Shown piece by piece: positions 34,649 through 42,261 of a stretch of DNA of 64,000 bases. How positions within the stretch are numbered: the stretch's first letter is position 1; each line of letters begins with the position of its first letter. This DNA is from Chryseobacterium daecheongense (GTDB lineage: Bacteria > Bacteroidota > Bacteroidia > Flavobacteriales > Weeksellaceae), in the NCBI GenBank assembly GCA_027920525.1, contig CP115858.1, positions 620,001 through 684,000 of the forward strand, read 5' to 3'. Position numbers and translations under genes: made by a program. Below the pieces are notes generated by a model. It was given only the letters and a program-made list of their open reading frames with translations, had not been told where the DNA came from and searched no databases.

Positions 34649-35026
34649 TTATTGACTTTTATCTTTTTCCCCAGTCCATGATCCGGATCTTGTAGGAGTA
34701 GGAACAGCATTTGTCCAGCTTCCGTTTCCTTTTTTATCAGTACCCAGGTTTCCGTTGAAAGAACCATCAGACGGAAGACCAACTGAAGCGTTTAATTCCC
34801 CTGAATCATTTAAATGACCGGCAATCTTGTAATTTTCATTATTAACATCAGAATGCATTGTTCCATTTACGGTTCCATCACTTGCGACTACAATATTCCA
34901 AACCCCTTTATCGCTTCCATCATAAGTTCCTGACCAGGTTCCGATGTAATCATAGATCGTATCATCATCTGAGCTACATCCTATTAGTGCAAAAGTTGCT
35001 AATAAAAGAAAAAAAAGTTTCTTCAT
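34649..35026 (-). CDS. Small lipoprotein of unknown function
   Basis: 125 residues. Lipoprotein signal MKKLFFLLLATFALIGCSSDDD with Cys17 followed by SSDDD, an Asp-rich export signal pattern often seen in surface-exposed Bacteroidota lipoproteins. The mature part is a small beta-rich domain with repeated G-x-W and N-G-x motifs (YIGTWSGTYDGSDKGVW, GNGSWTNA, SGSWTGE), resembling short lipocalin- or avidin-like sheets. No named family recognised. Single gene with its own terminator. Confidence 0.8.
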   Translation of the reverse strand: MKKLFFLLLATFALIGCSSDDDTIYDYIGTWSGTYDGSDKGVWNIVVASDGTVNGTMHSDVNNENYKIAGHLNDSGELNASVGLPSDGSFNGNLGTDKKGNGSWTNAVPTPTRSGSWTGEKDKSQ

Positions 35027-35243
35027 AGTTTTGATAGTTTTACAAGAGTGGAGAATATGGGAATCTTCATTTTCTCCTTTTTAGTTAAAATCGTTAGTAA
35101 TCCTCGTTTCTGTTGAGCGCAAATATATAATTTTTTATTTAATTTGTGCACTTTTTGTGTTTTTTTTGTAAAACAAATAATTGAATATTTGTTTTGCAGG
35201 AGCTAATAACCGAGATCAATAAAAAGATAAAAAATCTAAACTA

Positions 35244-35477
35244 TCAATTGTAAATTGATGGCTTATCTCCTGATAAAACTTTATGCCCTAAATAAAAAAG
35301 CAGATGAATAGAATCCTTGGGAATACGAAGCTGTAGGTTATGTGAATTAATCATTTCAAATTTCCATTGATGTTCAACACAATAAAGCATCATTTCTTGT
35401 AAATCTTTATCCAAAAGAGCAAGTATTACAGTCACTTCATCATTGCTTAATGTTTCTTGATTTAAACTAGGTTCCAT
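35244..35477 (-). CDS. Hypothetical protein
   Basis: 77 residues from ATG 35477 (MEPSLNQETLSND). An acidic N-terminus, a central amphipathic helix (EVTVILALLDKDLQEMMLYC) and the strand-like WKFEMINSHNLQLRIP give protein-like composition, but no family is recognised. A near-consensus TTG/CATATTTG pair overlaps the upstream edge, so the leader would be only a few bases. It is divergent from a Crp/Fnr gene 257 bases away. Confidence 0.55.
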   Translation of the reverse strand: MEPSLNQETLSNDEVTVILALLDKDLQEMMLYCVEHQWKFEMINSHNLQLRIPKDSIHLLFYLGHKVLSGDKPSIYN

Positions 35478-35734
35478 TGCTATTTTCAAATATGTTTATC
35501 CATTATCAAGCAATGTGCCACAGTAAAGAGAAAATTAGGAATGTGGTATGTATTTTTTTACTTTTTATCAGGAGAATTTCTTCTTGTTGATAATCGGATG
35601 GTAACTGCTATTCGTAATGCCTTATTTTTAAAGAATATAAACTATCCGGAATGCCTTCAGTTGTACTTTTTGATACCACATTTCACTAATTATTGATAAT
35701 ATACCTATAATTTTGAATGACCAAACATTAAGAA

Positions 35735-36331
35735 ATGATAATATGCGAAAATCTGTTACTTCAAAATGGGGGAGAAGTAATAGAATATCGGGCTAATGAA
35801 TGTATAGTAGAAGAGGCTACTTGCGCAAAATATTATTTACAGATTATAAAAGGTACAGCAAAGATGAATTCAGTTCATTTTGACGGTAAAGAATATTTTT
35901 ATGGCCTGCCTTTCAATGGGCATTGCATTGCAGAATCTTATTTATTTACTGATAAAAAATATCCTTTTAGTGCAATAGCAATTTCAGATTGTAAGATCAT
36001 TCGCGTAGAAAAGAATCAGTTTATACAACTTATAGAAAATATTCCTTCTCTTTTAGTTAATTTATATGCCTATACAGCAGAAAGGATCCACTATAAAAAT
36101 CTTATGCTCTCAACACTGGGATGTGTCACTTCTCAGGAGCGATTAACTATTTTATTAGATTATATTAAAGAGTTTTATACATTAAATGATACCCGCCCCT
36201 TTATTATACCTTATACCAGACAGCAATTGGCATCGTTGACGGGGTTAACTATTGAATCGGTCATAAGGACAGTTAAAAGGATGGAGAGCCGTAATCTGCT
36301 TTCAATCGTAAATGGGAAGATTTTCTATTAA
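35735..36331 (+). CDS. Crp/Fnr-family regulator, copy A
   Basis: 198 residues. Cyclic-nucleotide-binding-like barrel (about 10-120) and a C-terminal HTH with TRQQLASLTGLTIESVIRTV (recognition helix about 172-185). It is a clear paralogue of the convergent gene at 36417-37013: same length, same start (MII.E.LLL), same FTD(K/R).YP and TGLT(I/V)E(S/T)VIRT(V/I)K(R/K)ME motifs. No Fnr-type cysteine cluster is seen. The ligand and target genes are unknown. Confidence 0.88.
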   Translation: MIICENLLLQNGGEVIEYRANECIVEEATCAKYYLQIIKGTAKMNSVHFDGKEYFYGLPFNGHCIAESYLFTDKKYPFSAIAISDCKIIRVEKNQFIQLIENIPSLLVNLYAYTAERIHYKNLMLSTLGCVTSQERLTILLDYIKEFYTLNDTRPFIIPYTRQQLASLTGLTIESVIRTVKRMESRNLLSIVNGKIFY

Positions 36332-36354
36332 ATCTTTTTCAAGCCATAAAAAAA

Positions 36355-36378
36355 GAGTCTTTCTTTTTTGAAAGACTC
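36355..36378 (-). terminator. Terminator between convergent Crp/Fnr genes
   Basis: GAGTCTTTC (36355-36363) and GAAAGACTC (36370-36378) form a perfect stem with a T6 loop. The A-run at 36348-36354 gives the U-tail for the minus-strand gene. Confidence 0.8.
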
Positions 36379-36416
36379 CACAGATTATTTTTTCCTATCA
36401 TTAGGTATTTTACCCG

Positions 36417-37013
36417 TTAATAATGGATTTTTCCTCTTTCTATTTTCAGGATATTTTCCGTTTCCATTTTTTTTATGGTTCTTATCACCGTTTCTACCGT
36501 CAGACCGGTAAGGTTTGCAATCTGTTGACGGGTAAACGGAACCTGGACAGTATCAGATACCTCTCTTAAATTATAATCTTTAATATAATCCAGAACTGTT
36601 TTAATCTTTGTAGCAGGCTCAATGCCTGATAAATTAAAAAGCATTAAATATTTGTAATACAACCTTTCAGACAAACATTGTAATAAATTCTGCATTACGT
36701 TAGCATCCTGGCTTACAAGATTATTAAAATCATTTTTGCCAAGACATAACAGAATGCAATTTGTCTTTGTAATTGCGTTCATTGGATAAGGTCTGTCTGT
36801 AAATAACAGGGATTCACCAATACTTTGTCCGTCATTTAAAATGTTCTGAATAAATTCTTTTCCGTTTGAGTGGTAATTAAATAACTCCACTGTACCAGTA
36901 CATATCTGATAATAATATTTAGGTTGACTGCCTTCTTCAAATATTATTTCATCTGGTTGAAATTCCTTGTAAACCGCACCATGTGCCAGCAATAAATCTT
37001 CACGTATTATCAT
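36417..37013 (-). CDS. Crp/Fnr-family regulator, copy B
   Basis: 198 residues, paralogue of the convergent gene at 35735-36331. The N-terminal sensor barrel has IIFEEGSQPKYYYQICTGTVELF and NDGQSIGESLLFTDRPYP. The C-terminal HTH TRQQIANLTGLTVETVIRTIKKME is nearly identical to copy A, so the two may recognise similar DNA. The sensor halves differ more, which suggests different signals. There is no nearby enzyme gene that would hint at its regulon. Confidence 0.88.
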   Translation of the reverse strand: MIIREDLLLAHGAVYKEFQPDEIIFEEGSQPKYYYQICTGTVELFNYHSNGKEFIQNILNDGQSIGESLLFTDRPYPMNAITKTNCILLCLGKNDFNNLVSQDANVMQNLLQCLSERLYYKYLMLFNLSGIEPATKIKTVLDYIKDYNLREVSDTVQVPFTRQQIANLTGLTVETVIRTIKKMETENILKIERGKIHY

Positions 37014-37140
37014 AATTGTAAGCTTTTAGGTTATAAGAATAATTTTTATAAAGATTGATGAAAAATTCTCAGCAAATTCCAAACCAGTTTTTACCTCCGT
37101 GTGGTATGTAGACGTCATTTTCTATGTTTTTTCAATAAAA

Positions 37141-37164
37141 AAAGCTTCCCATATCGGGAAGCTC
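37141..37164 (-). terminator. Orphan minus-strand terminator upstream of Crp/Fnr copy B
   Basis: AGCTTCCC (37143-37150) and GGGAAGCT (37156-37163) form a strong stem. The A-run at 37135-37142 gives a seven-base U-tail on the minus strand. No minus-strand gene lies immediately upstream (37165-37450), so it may end a small RNA or stop antisense transcription from the tRNA region. Confidence 0.65.
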
Positions 37165-37392
37165 AACGACTGTAAAAACGATGAAAAATTATAAGTATAA
37201 ATTTAAGTGTACTCTTATAATACATTTATGATTGCAGTCATAAAGACTGCGGATGATAGAAAAAAGTTAAAAATAGACCTTGGAAAAAATGAATTGTAAT
37301 CCTGGTACAGCTATTTATTCCCGATCTTATTAAATTTTGTATTTATTATTCAGTTCATTACAGAAGTTTATAAATAAAATTTTAGAAAATAT
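37165..37392. other. Intergenic region before tRNA-Ala; possible minus-strand small RNA
   Basis: No reading frame of substance. On the minus strand a short hairpin GCAGTC-TTTAT-GACTGC (around 37235-37251) lies upstream of the orphan terminator at 37141-37164. Together they could form a roughly 100-150 base structured RNA. I see no clear promoter for it. Confidence 0.25.
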
Positions 37393-37422
37393 TTGTATAT
37401 GCGCTATAAATACTTACTTTTG
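37393..37422 (+). promoter_or_regulatory. Promoter of tRNA-Ala
   Basis: TTG (37393-37395) and TACTTTTG (37415-37422) are 19 bases apart, a full match to the Bacteroidota promoter, ending 31 bases before the mature tRNA 5' end. Confidence 0.75.
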
Positions 37423-37453
37423 TACCGCTTCAGAAAATGAAGTTCACAAAAAT

Positions 37454-37527
37454 GGGGAATTAGCTCATCTGGCTAGAGCGTTAGACTGGCAGTCTAAAGG
37501 TGACGGGTTCGATCCCCGTATTCTCCA
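37454..37527 (+). tRNA. tRNA-Ala (anticodon GGC)
   Basis: 74-base cloverleaf. The acceptor stem GGGGAAT / ATTCTCC contains the G3-U70 pair that identifies alanine tRNAs. Anticodon arm TTAGA-CTGGCAG-TCTAA has GGC at the centre, reading GCC. T-arm ACGGG-TTCGATC-CCCGT is standard. The CCA end is not encoded. A promoter lies upstream and a terminator 14 bases downstream, so it is a single-gene transcript. Confidence 0.95.
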
Positions 37528-37540
37528 CAAACAATGAGTA

Positions 37541-37565
37541 ATCCCTTTATATAAAGGGATTTTTT
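37541..37565 (+). terminator. Terminator after tRNA-Ala
   Basis: ATCCCTTTAT-ATAAAGGGAT is a perfect 20-base palindrome (37541-37560) followed by T5. Confidence 0.88.
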
Positions 37566-37886
37566 ATTTCAATAATAAGCCTGATACACAAAAGCACAAT
37601 TATTTTTTATAAACTCATAAATAGCTCATTGCTTAAGTTTTTTACGTATACCATTAAAGTATTTTACCGTTTTAGCAAATAAATTAATTATTGTAGTTGT
37701 ACTACCCACTGTGACGATTAAGAAATACTTCCCTCAAATGAAGGATTTTTTGTTTCCTTTTTTACTGTTGCTGAATATATTTCAATTGCTTTTTAGGTTG
37801 CTGCTTTTGTCATATCCTGGCATGATGCATACTTAATATTTCAATATAAAGGGGAGCTAAAAAAATATATGACGGAATGGTTTACA
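37566..37886. other. Intergenic region without recognised features
   Basis: 321 bases, AT-rich, between the tRNA terminator and the 3' end of a minus-strand gene. I found no reading frame, strong hairpin or promoter that I could support. Confidence 0.5.
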
Positions 37887-38537
37887 TTACACAAACCCCA
37901 TATTTAAAATCTCACCTTTTCTTTTCAAAACCATAAAATAAAGGAGAAGATCATCGTCAGAAAAATGCTTTTCAAACCTGATCATTTCCATGTCAGGTTT
38001 CAAAGCCTCGGTTTGTTCAAACTTTTCAATCAGATACAAGTCAGTATCTACCTTTAAAGTAACAATGGTAACTTCATCAGCTTCATTTTTTTTATGAATG
38101 TGAAGATTGTTCTCCCAAAGGTCAAATGAGACAGAAATATGGTCTGAAATAACCGGGATCTGTCCAAACTGAAACTCCTTGAGCAGTTTTTTTCCCTCTT
38201 CCAAAGGCAATCCATGTTTTACATTACGGTTTCCTCTTACTGAAATCTGATCAAGATCCTTAATTCTCGTCATTGTTTTCGCGAAACTTTGATAGAGTAG
38301 TGGGTCTCCAGCAGCTTTAACGTAATGGTCCAGGGCCTGGCGTATTATTTTCCCCACTTTGGAGCAATGTCCGAATTCGGAACTGTTTTGTCTTACTTTT
38401 TCGTAGGAAGCGCTTTTTTTGAAAGCATTTTTATTAAACCCACTTTTCTTCCGAACGACATTTTTTCCGTTCAAAGTGTAAAAAACAAGGTCACCAACTG
38501 ATCCTGTTATTTTAATTATGCTTTCATATGTGGCCAT
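37887..38537 (-). CDS. Hypothetical conserved-looking protein (MATYESIIKITG type)
   Basis: 216 residues, cytosolic, no recognised domain. It begins MATYESIIKITGSVGDLVFYTLNGKNVVRKK, a Gly-rich strand pattern, followed by a basic helical part (SGFNKNAFKKSASYEKVRQN, RIKDLDQISVRGNRNVKHG), then beta-strand-rich acidic sequence to the C-terminus. ATG 38537 is chosen: an open extension upstream to 38684 is AT-rich, hydrophobic and low complexity, and runs back through the promoter of the divergent gene. The stretch ENLHIHKK and the absence of signal or membrane segments suggest a soluble protein. I do not recognise it and propose no function. Confidence 0.75.
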   Translation of the reverse strand: MATYESIIKITGSVGDLVFYTLNGKNVVRKKSGFNKNAFKKSASYEKVRQNSSEFGHCSKVGKIIRQALDHYVKAAGDPLLYQSFAKTMTRIKDLDQISVRGNRNVKHGLPLEEGKKLLKEFQFGQIPVISDHISVSFDLWENNLHIHKKNEADEVTIVTLKVDTDLYLIEKFEQTEALKPDMEMIRFEKHFSDDDLLLYFMVLKRKGEILNMGFV

Positions 38538-38646
38538 TTTCTCAAAATTAAAACCAAATATAGTGATAATTAAATAAATATAAAATTTTAACATATATTT
38601 ATAATATAGTTGTAGTATAGAATATATAGAATTAAAATATAAAATG

Positions 38647-38654
38647 TATATTTG
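38647..38654 (+). promoter_or_regulatory. -7 element upstream of NlpC/P60 lipoprotein gene
   Basis: TATATTTG matches TAnnTTTG and lies 64 bases before the chosen start. No TTG is found at the expected upstream spacing. Confidence 0.35.
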
Positions 38655-38717
38655 TAGATAATTACGTACATCGGTAAAAATCAAGCAGATATGACAACAG
38701 GATTATTTATTGGAAAA

Positions 38718-39260
38718 ATGAGAATAAAGCAGATTGCTGCTTTGCTGATTGTAACCTCTACTGTGATTTCATGCGGAAGCAGCAAAAGTGTTTCTTCAAA
38801 AAAGAGCAACACAAAAACAGTGGCAAGATCTGAAAACCTCAGACGTCTGGATTCAAATTTCAATGGGAAAGTGTCTGGCTCAATCAATAGTATTCTGAAA
38901 GATGCTGAAAAGTACATTGGAACTCCGTATAAATTTGGAGGCAGTACTTCTTCAGGATTCGATTGTTCCGGTTTTACGGTAAAAGTATTTGAAGAAAACG
39001 ACCAGAAATTACCTCGAAGATCCTCTGATCAGGCAGATACAGGAAAAAAAATTGATATCAGTGAAGTGAAACCCGGGGATTTGCTGTTTTTTGCAACTGC
39101 AGGTGGAAGTAGGGTATCACATGTTGGCATTGTTCATGATATAGGAAACGATGGCGAAATCCGATTTATCCATGCTTCAACCTCAAAAGGGGTGATGATT
39201 TCTTCTTTAAATGAAAAGTATTGGAATAAAGCGTATCTGCATGCCCGAAGGGTTTTATAA
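38718..39260 (+). CDS. NlpC/P60 (C40) peptidase lipoprotein
   Basis: 180 residues. Lipoprotein signal MRIKQIAALLIVTSTVISC with Cys19. The NlpC/P60 catalytic domain covers about 65-180 with the nucleophile in FDCSGFTVKVF, the His in VSHVGIVHD and the third polar residue His in RFIHAST. Such enzymes cleave stem-peptide bonds in peptidoglycan (D-Glu to diamino acid) from the envelope side. I prefer ATG 38718 over 38691 because it gives a clean lipoprotein signal. Confidence 0.9.
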   Translation: MRIKQIAALLIVTSTVISCGSSKSVSSKKSNTKTVARSENLRRLDSNFNGKVSGSINSILKDAEKYIGTPYKFGGSTSSGFDCSGFTVKVFEENDQKLPRRSSDQADTGKKIDISEVKPGDLLFFATAGGSRVSHVGIVHDIGNDGEIRFIHASTSKGVMISSLNEKYWNKAYLHARRVL

Positions 39261-39275
39261 TGAGTAATAGTATAC

Positions 39276-39602
39276 ATGGGAAATAAGAGATTTGCCTTCA
39301 TCAAAACAGATAAAAAACTGATTAAACTTTTCTTTGATGATATTATCGTCATAAAAGGACTCGGTAATTATGTCGAAATTTATACCCGTGACCAGAAACG
39401 ATATATTTACTATAAAACGCTGAAAGATTTGATTGAAAATTTACCCGATGAATTTATGCGTATTCATAATTCATATATTGTGAATCTAACGAATATTGAA
39501 TCTTTCGAAAATAATCAAATAATATATAAAGATTTAAAAATTACTGTAGCGAAAAGCTATCGGGAATGTTTTACAAATACCTTACATAGAATGATGCTAT
39601 AA
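39276..39602 (+). CDS. Stand-alone LytTR DNA-binding protein
   Basis: 108 residues consisting almost only of a LytTR domain: KLFFDDIIVIKGLGNYVEIYT, the central KTLKDLIENLPDEFMRIHNSYIVNLTNI and the C-terminal YRECFTN. LytTR domains bind direct repeats in promoters, usually as output domains of response regulators; here no receiver domain is present and no histidine kinase gene is nearby. It starts 15 bases after the NlpC/P60 gene and is probably co-transcribed with it. Confidence 0.88.
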   Translation: MGNKRFAFIKTDKKLIKLFFDDIIVIKGLGNYVEIYTRDQKRYIYYKTLKDLIENLPDEFMRIHNSYIVNLTNIESFENNQIIYKDLKITVAKSYRECFTNTLHRMML

Positions 39603-39710
39603 TCCATCCACATAGATATATCGTACAACAGAATACGATTTATAGCCAACTAAATAATTAATTTTTCTCGTATTTGCATTCAGGCTAGTTTTGTGAAAAA
39701 TCAGAAAAAA

Positions 39711-40073
39711 ATGAATAAACAAATGGCTATAAAGTATGTAAATGAAAGTGAAATTACTGGAATAAAAGCCGGTTTACAGCGGGAAACTTTTTTAGATATC
39801 TGGATGGTAGTTGTAAATGATCGAATTTTTGCCCGTTCCTGGGGCTTTGCTGAAAGAAGTTGGTATAATACTTTTTTAAAAGACTCTTGTGGACAAATAA
39901 AATGTGGAGATCATATATTTACCATCCATGCTTGTATTCCAGCTGATCTTATCGACCTTACTTTTTCTATTAATCAGGCTTATTTAATGAAATACAGCAC
40001 CAAACAATATGCAAAACCGATAACCAGGCAAAAACATATTGATAGAACGATGGAATTTATTATTTGTGAATAG
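39711..40073 (+). CDS. DUF2255 family protein
   Basis: 120 residues. Sequence DIWMVVVNDRIFARSWGFAERSWYNTF matches the DUF2255 family of small proteins with a split-barrel-like fold and unknown function. The frame could start earlier at a GTG (39693), but ATG 39711 is the more usual choice. No signal peptide. Single gene before dapD. Confidence 0.78.
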   Translation: MNKQMAIKYVNESEITGIKAGLQRETFLDIWMVVVNDRIFARSWGFAERSWYNTFLKDSCGQIKCGDHIFTIHACIPADLIDLTFSINQAYLMKYSTKQYAKPITRQKHIDRTMEFIICE

Positions 40074-40246
40074 AAAAATATGAGTCCGATCCGGAATTGT
40101 ATAAAATGATTGATATTGTTAATTTCTCACTATTTGTCATTTCTCTGAACTTGTATACTACAACAAACTTTTGTACTTTTATCGCCGGAAATAACGCATC
40201 AACGGGTCGTTATTTATACTTGAAAAAATTAATTTAAATTAGAAAC

Positions 40247-41059
40247 ATGTCGTTACAACAAACTATTGAGAACATCTGGGATAATAGGGACTTATTACAA
40301 AATGAAGATAGCCAGAAGGCGATAAGAGAAGTTATTTCTTTATTGGATTCCGGAGAACTTCGTGTTGCTGAACCTACGGAAAACGGGTGGCAGGTAAATG
40401 AATGGGTGAAGAAAGCTGTAGTAATGTATTTCCCGATTCAGAAAATGGAGACCATTGAAGTGGGACCATTTGAATTCCATGACAAAATTCCTTTGAAGAG
40501 AAATTATGCTGAAAAAGGAGTACGTGTTGTACCTCATGCTATTGCAAGAGAAGGAGCTTTTGTTGCTTCAGGAGTAATTATGATGCCTTCTTATGTAAAT
40601 ATCGGGGCTTATGTAGATTCAGGAACAATGGTAGATACTTGGGCAACCGTTGGAAGCTGTGCACAGATCGGTAAAAATGTTCACCTTAGCGGTGGTGTTG
40701 GCATCGGTGGTGTTTTAGAACCATTACAGGCTGCACCGGTAATTATTGAAGACGATTGTTTCATTGGTTCAAGATGTATCGTGGTAGAAGGAGTACATGT
40801 AGAAAAAGAAGCGGTATTGGGAGCGAATGTAGTATTAACTGCTTCAACAAAGATCATCGACGTTACAGGAGATCAACCGATTGAGATCAAAGGTAGAGTG
40901 CCTGCCCGTTCAGTGGTAATTCCTGGAAGCTACACCAAACAATATCCGGCAGGGGAATATCAGGTTCCTTGTGCTTTGATTATTGGTACAAGAAAAGAAT
41001 CTACAGACAAGAAGACTTCTCTTAATGATGCATTAAGGGAAAATAATGTAGCTGTATAA
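40247..41059 (+). CDS. dapD: 2,3,4,5-tetrahydropyridine-2,6-dicarboxylate N-succinyltransferase
   Basis: 270 residues, typical length. Succinyl-CoA-dependent enzyme of the diaminopimelate/lysine pathway. The left-handed beta-helix hexapeptide repeats run through GVIMMPSYVNIGAYVDSGTMVDTW and SGGVGIGGVLEPLQAAPV, the succinyltransferase signature region, with IIEDDCFIGSRCIVVEG following. The N-terminal helical domain is present. It is followed at 28 bases by a glycosyltransferase cluster with no evident metabolic link. Confidence 0.95.
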   Translation: MSLQQTIENIWDNRDLLQNEDSQKAIREVISLLDSGELRVAEPTENGWQVNEWVKKAVVMYFPIQKMETIEVGPFEFHDKIPLKRNYAEKGVRVVPHAIAREGAFVASGVIMMPSYVNIGAYVDSGTMVDTWATVGSCAQIGKNVHLSGGVGIGGVLEPLQAAPVIIEDDCFIGSRCIVVEGVHVEKEAVLGANVVLTASTKIIDVTGDQPIEIKGRVPARSVVIPGSYTKQYPAGEYQVPCALIIGTRKESTDKKTSLNDALRENNVAV

Positions 41060-41087
41060 GCGCTTATCCATCTAATACTGCACAATT

Positions 41088-42257
41088 TTGAAAGATAAAG
41101 TTTTAAAATTTATACTAAACCCTAAATATATATTTGGGGTTTATCTTATTATATCGGTAGTTACTGCAATTTCCAAGTATCTGAGAGGAGATTATGCCAT
41201 CAACAACTATCTGATTTTTAAAAATGTATTTTTTAATACCATTCATCAGAAAAATTTATTTATCCATTATCCTGACCTCTATTTTGATTTGAATCATTAT
41301 GGAGTTTTTTTTAGCTTACTGATTGCTCCGTTTGCCGTTATGCCGGATTGGCTGGGAATTTCACTCTGGAATCTGATTAATACTTTTGTATTTGTATTTG
41401 CCATTTATAAGCTTCCGTTTTCGGATTCCAAAAAGGCGATATTCGGATTGCTGTGCCTCCAGGAGTATATTACCGCTGCATTAAGCCTGCAGTTTAATGT
41501 AGCTCTTACAGGGCTTTTGATATTATCTGCAGTATACATCTATGAAAGAAAAGAAGTACGTTCGGCTACCGCGATTCTCATTGGTGTTTTTGTGAAAATT
41601 TATGGTATTGTAGGATTGAGCCAGTTTTTCTTCATCAAAAATAAGATGAAGTTTATTATTTCGGGGATTGTAATTGCCGCATTGTTTTTTGTAATTCCTA
41701 TGATCTATTCCACTCCCCAGTTTGTCATACAGAGCTACGCAGATTGGTTTCATTCTATTATAGAGAAGAATAATGAAAACCAGGTATTGGGAAATATGCA
41801 GGATATTTCATTAATGGGTTTTGTAAGAAGAGTTCTTGGGGATGCTTCCATTTCCAATCTTATATTTTTAGCTTTTGGCTTACCATTATTTGCTTTGCCA
41901 TATGTGCGAATAAAACAATATAAAAATTATGCTTTTCAGCTAATGATTCTGGCTTCTACATTATTGTTTTTGGTGCTATTCAGCTCAAGTTCAGAATCAC
42001 CTACGTATATCATTGCTGTTGTAGGAGTGATGATCTGGTTTTTTCTTCAGAAAGAAAGAACACCATTTATCATTGGATTGTTGATTTTTGTGATCATTTT
42101 TACTTGTTTTTCAACTTCAGATCTTTTTCCTAAATCAGTCAAAAATGATTATATCATCAAATATTCATTAAAAGCGGTACCTTGCATTGTTGTTTGGCTA
42201 AGAGTTGTATATGAACTTTTAACCAAAGATTTTGAAAAAAATTATAGCCTGAACTGA
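41088..42257 (+). CDS. GT87-like membrane mannosyltransferase family protein
   Basis: 389 residues with about ten transmembrane helices. The pattern (YLRGDYAINNYLIFKNVF, then a long loop LFIHYPDLYFDLNHYGVFF) matches DUF2029/GT87 polyprenol-phosphate-dependent glycosyltransferases. The start must be TTG 41088, since the first in-frame Met lies well inside; a TTG start is uncommon in this window. It begins a glycosyltransferase/deacetylase run with very tight spacing (4 bases to the next gene), probably making or modifying a surface glycan. Confidence 0.8.
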   Translation: MKDKVLKFILNPKYIFGVYLIISVVTAISKYLRGDYAINNYLIFKNVFFNTIHQKNLFIHYPDLYFDLNHYGVFFSLLIAPFAVMPDWLGISLWNLINTFVFVFAIYKLPFSDSKKAIFGLLCLQEYITAALSLQFNVALTGLLILSAVYIYERKEVRSATAILIGVFVKIYGIVGLSQFFFIKNKMKFIISGIVIAALFFVIPMIYSTPQFVIQSYADWFHSIIEKNNENQVLGNMQDISLMGFVRRVLGDASISNLIFLAFGLPLFALPYVRIKQYKNYAFQLMILASTLLFLVLFSSSSESPTYIIAVVGVMIWFFLQKERTPFIIGLLIFVIIFTCFSTSDLFPKSVKNDYIIKYSLKAVPCIVVWLRVVYELLTKDFEKNYSLN

Positions 42258-42261
42258 TCCG

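Noticed and set aside
37337..37537. 66-codon plus-strand reading frame
   Set aside because: It runs through the tRNA-Ala promoter and gene; the tRNA structure explains the sequence.
38538..38684. Upstream extension of the 216-residue hypothetical protein
   Set aside because: AT-rich, low-complexity sequence covering the divergent promoter region; MATYESIIKITG is the natural start.
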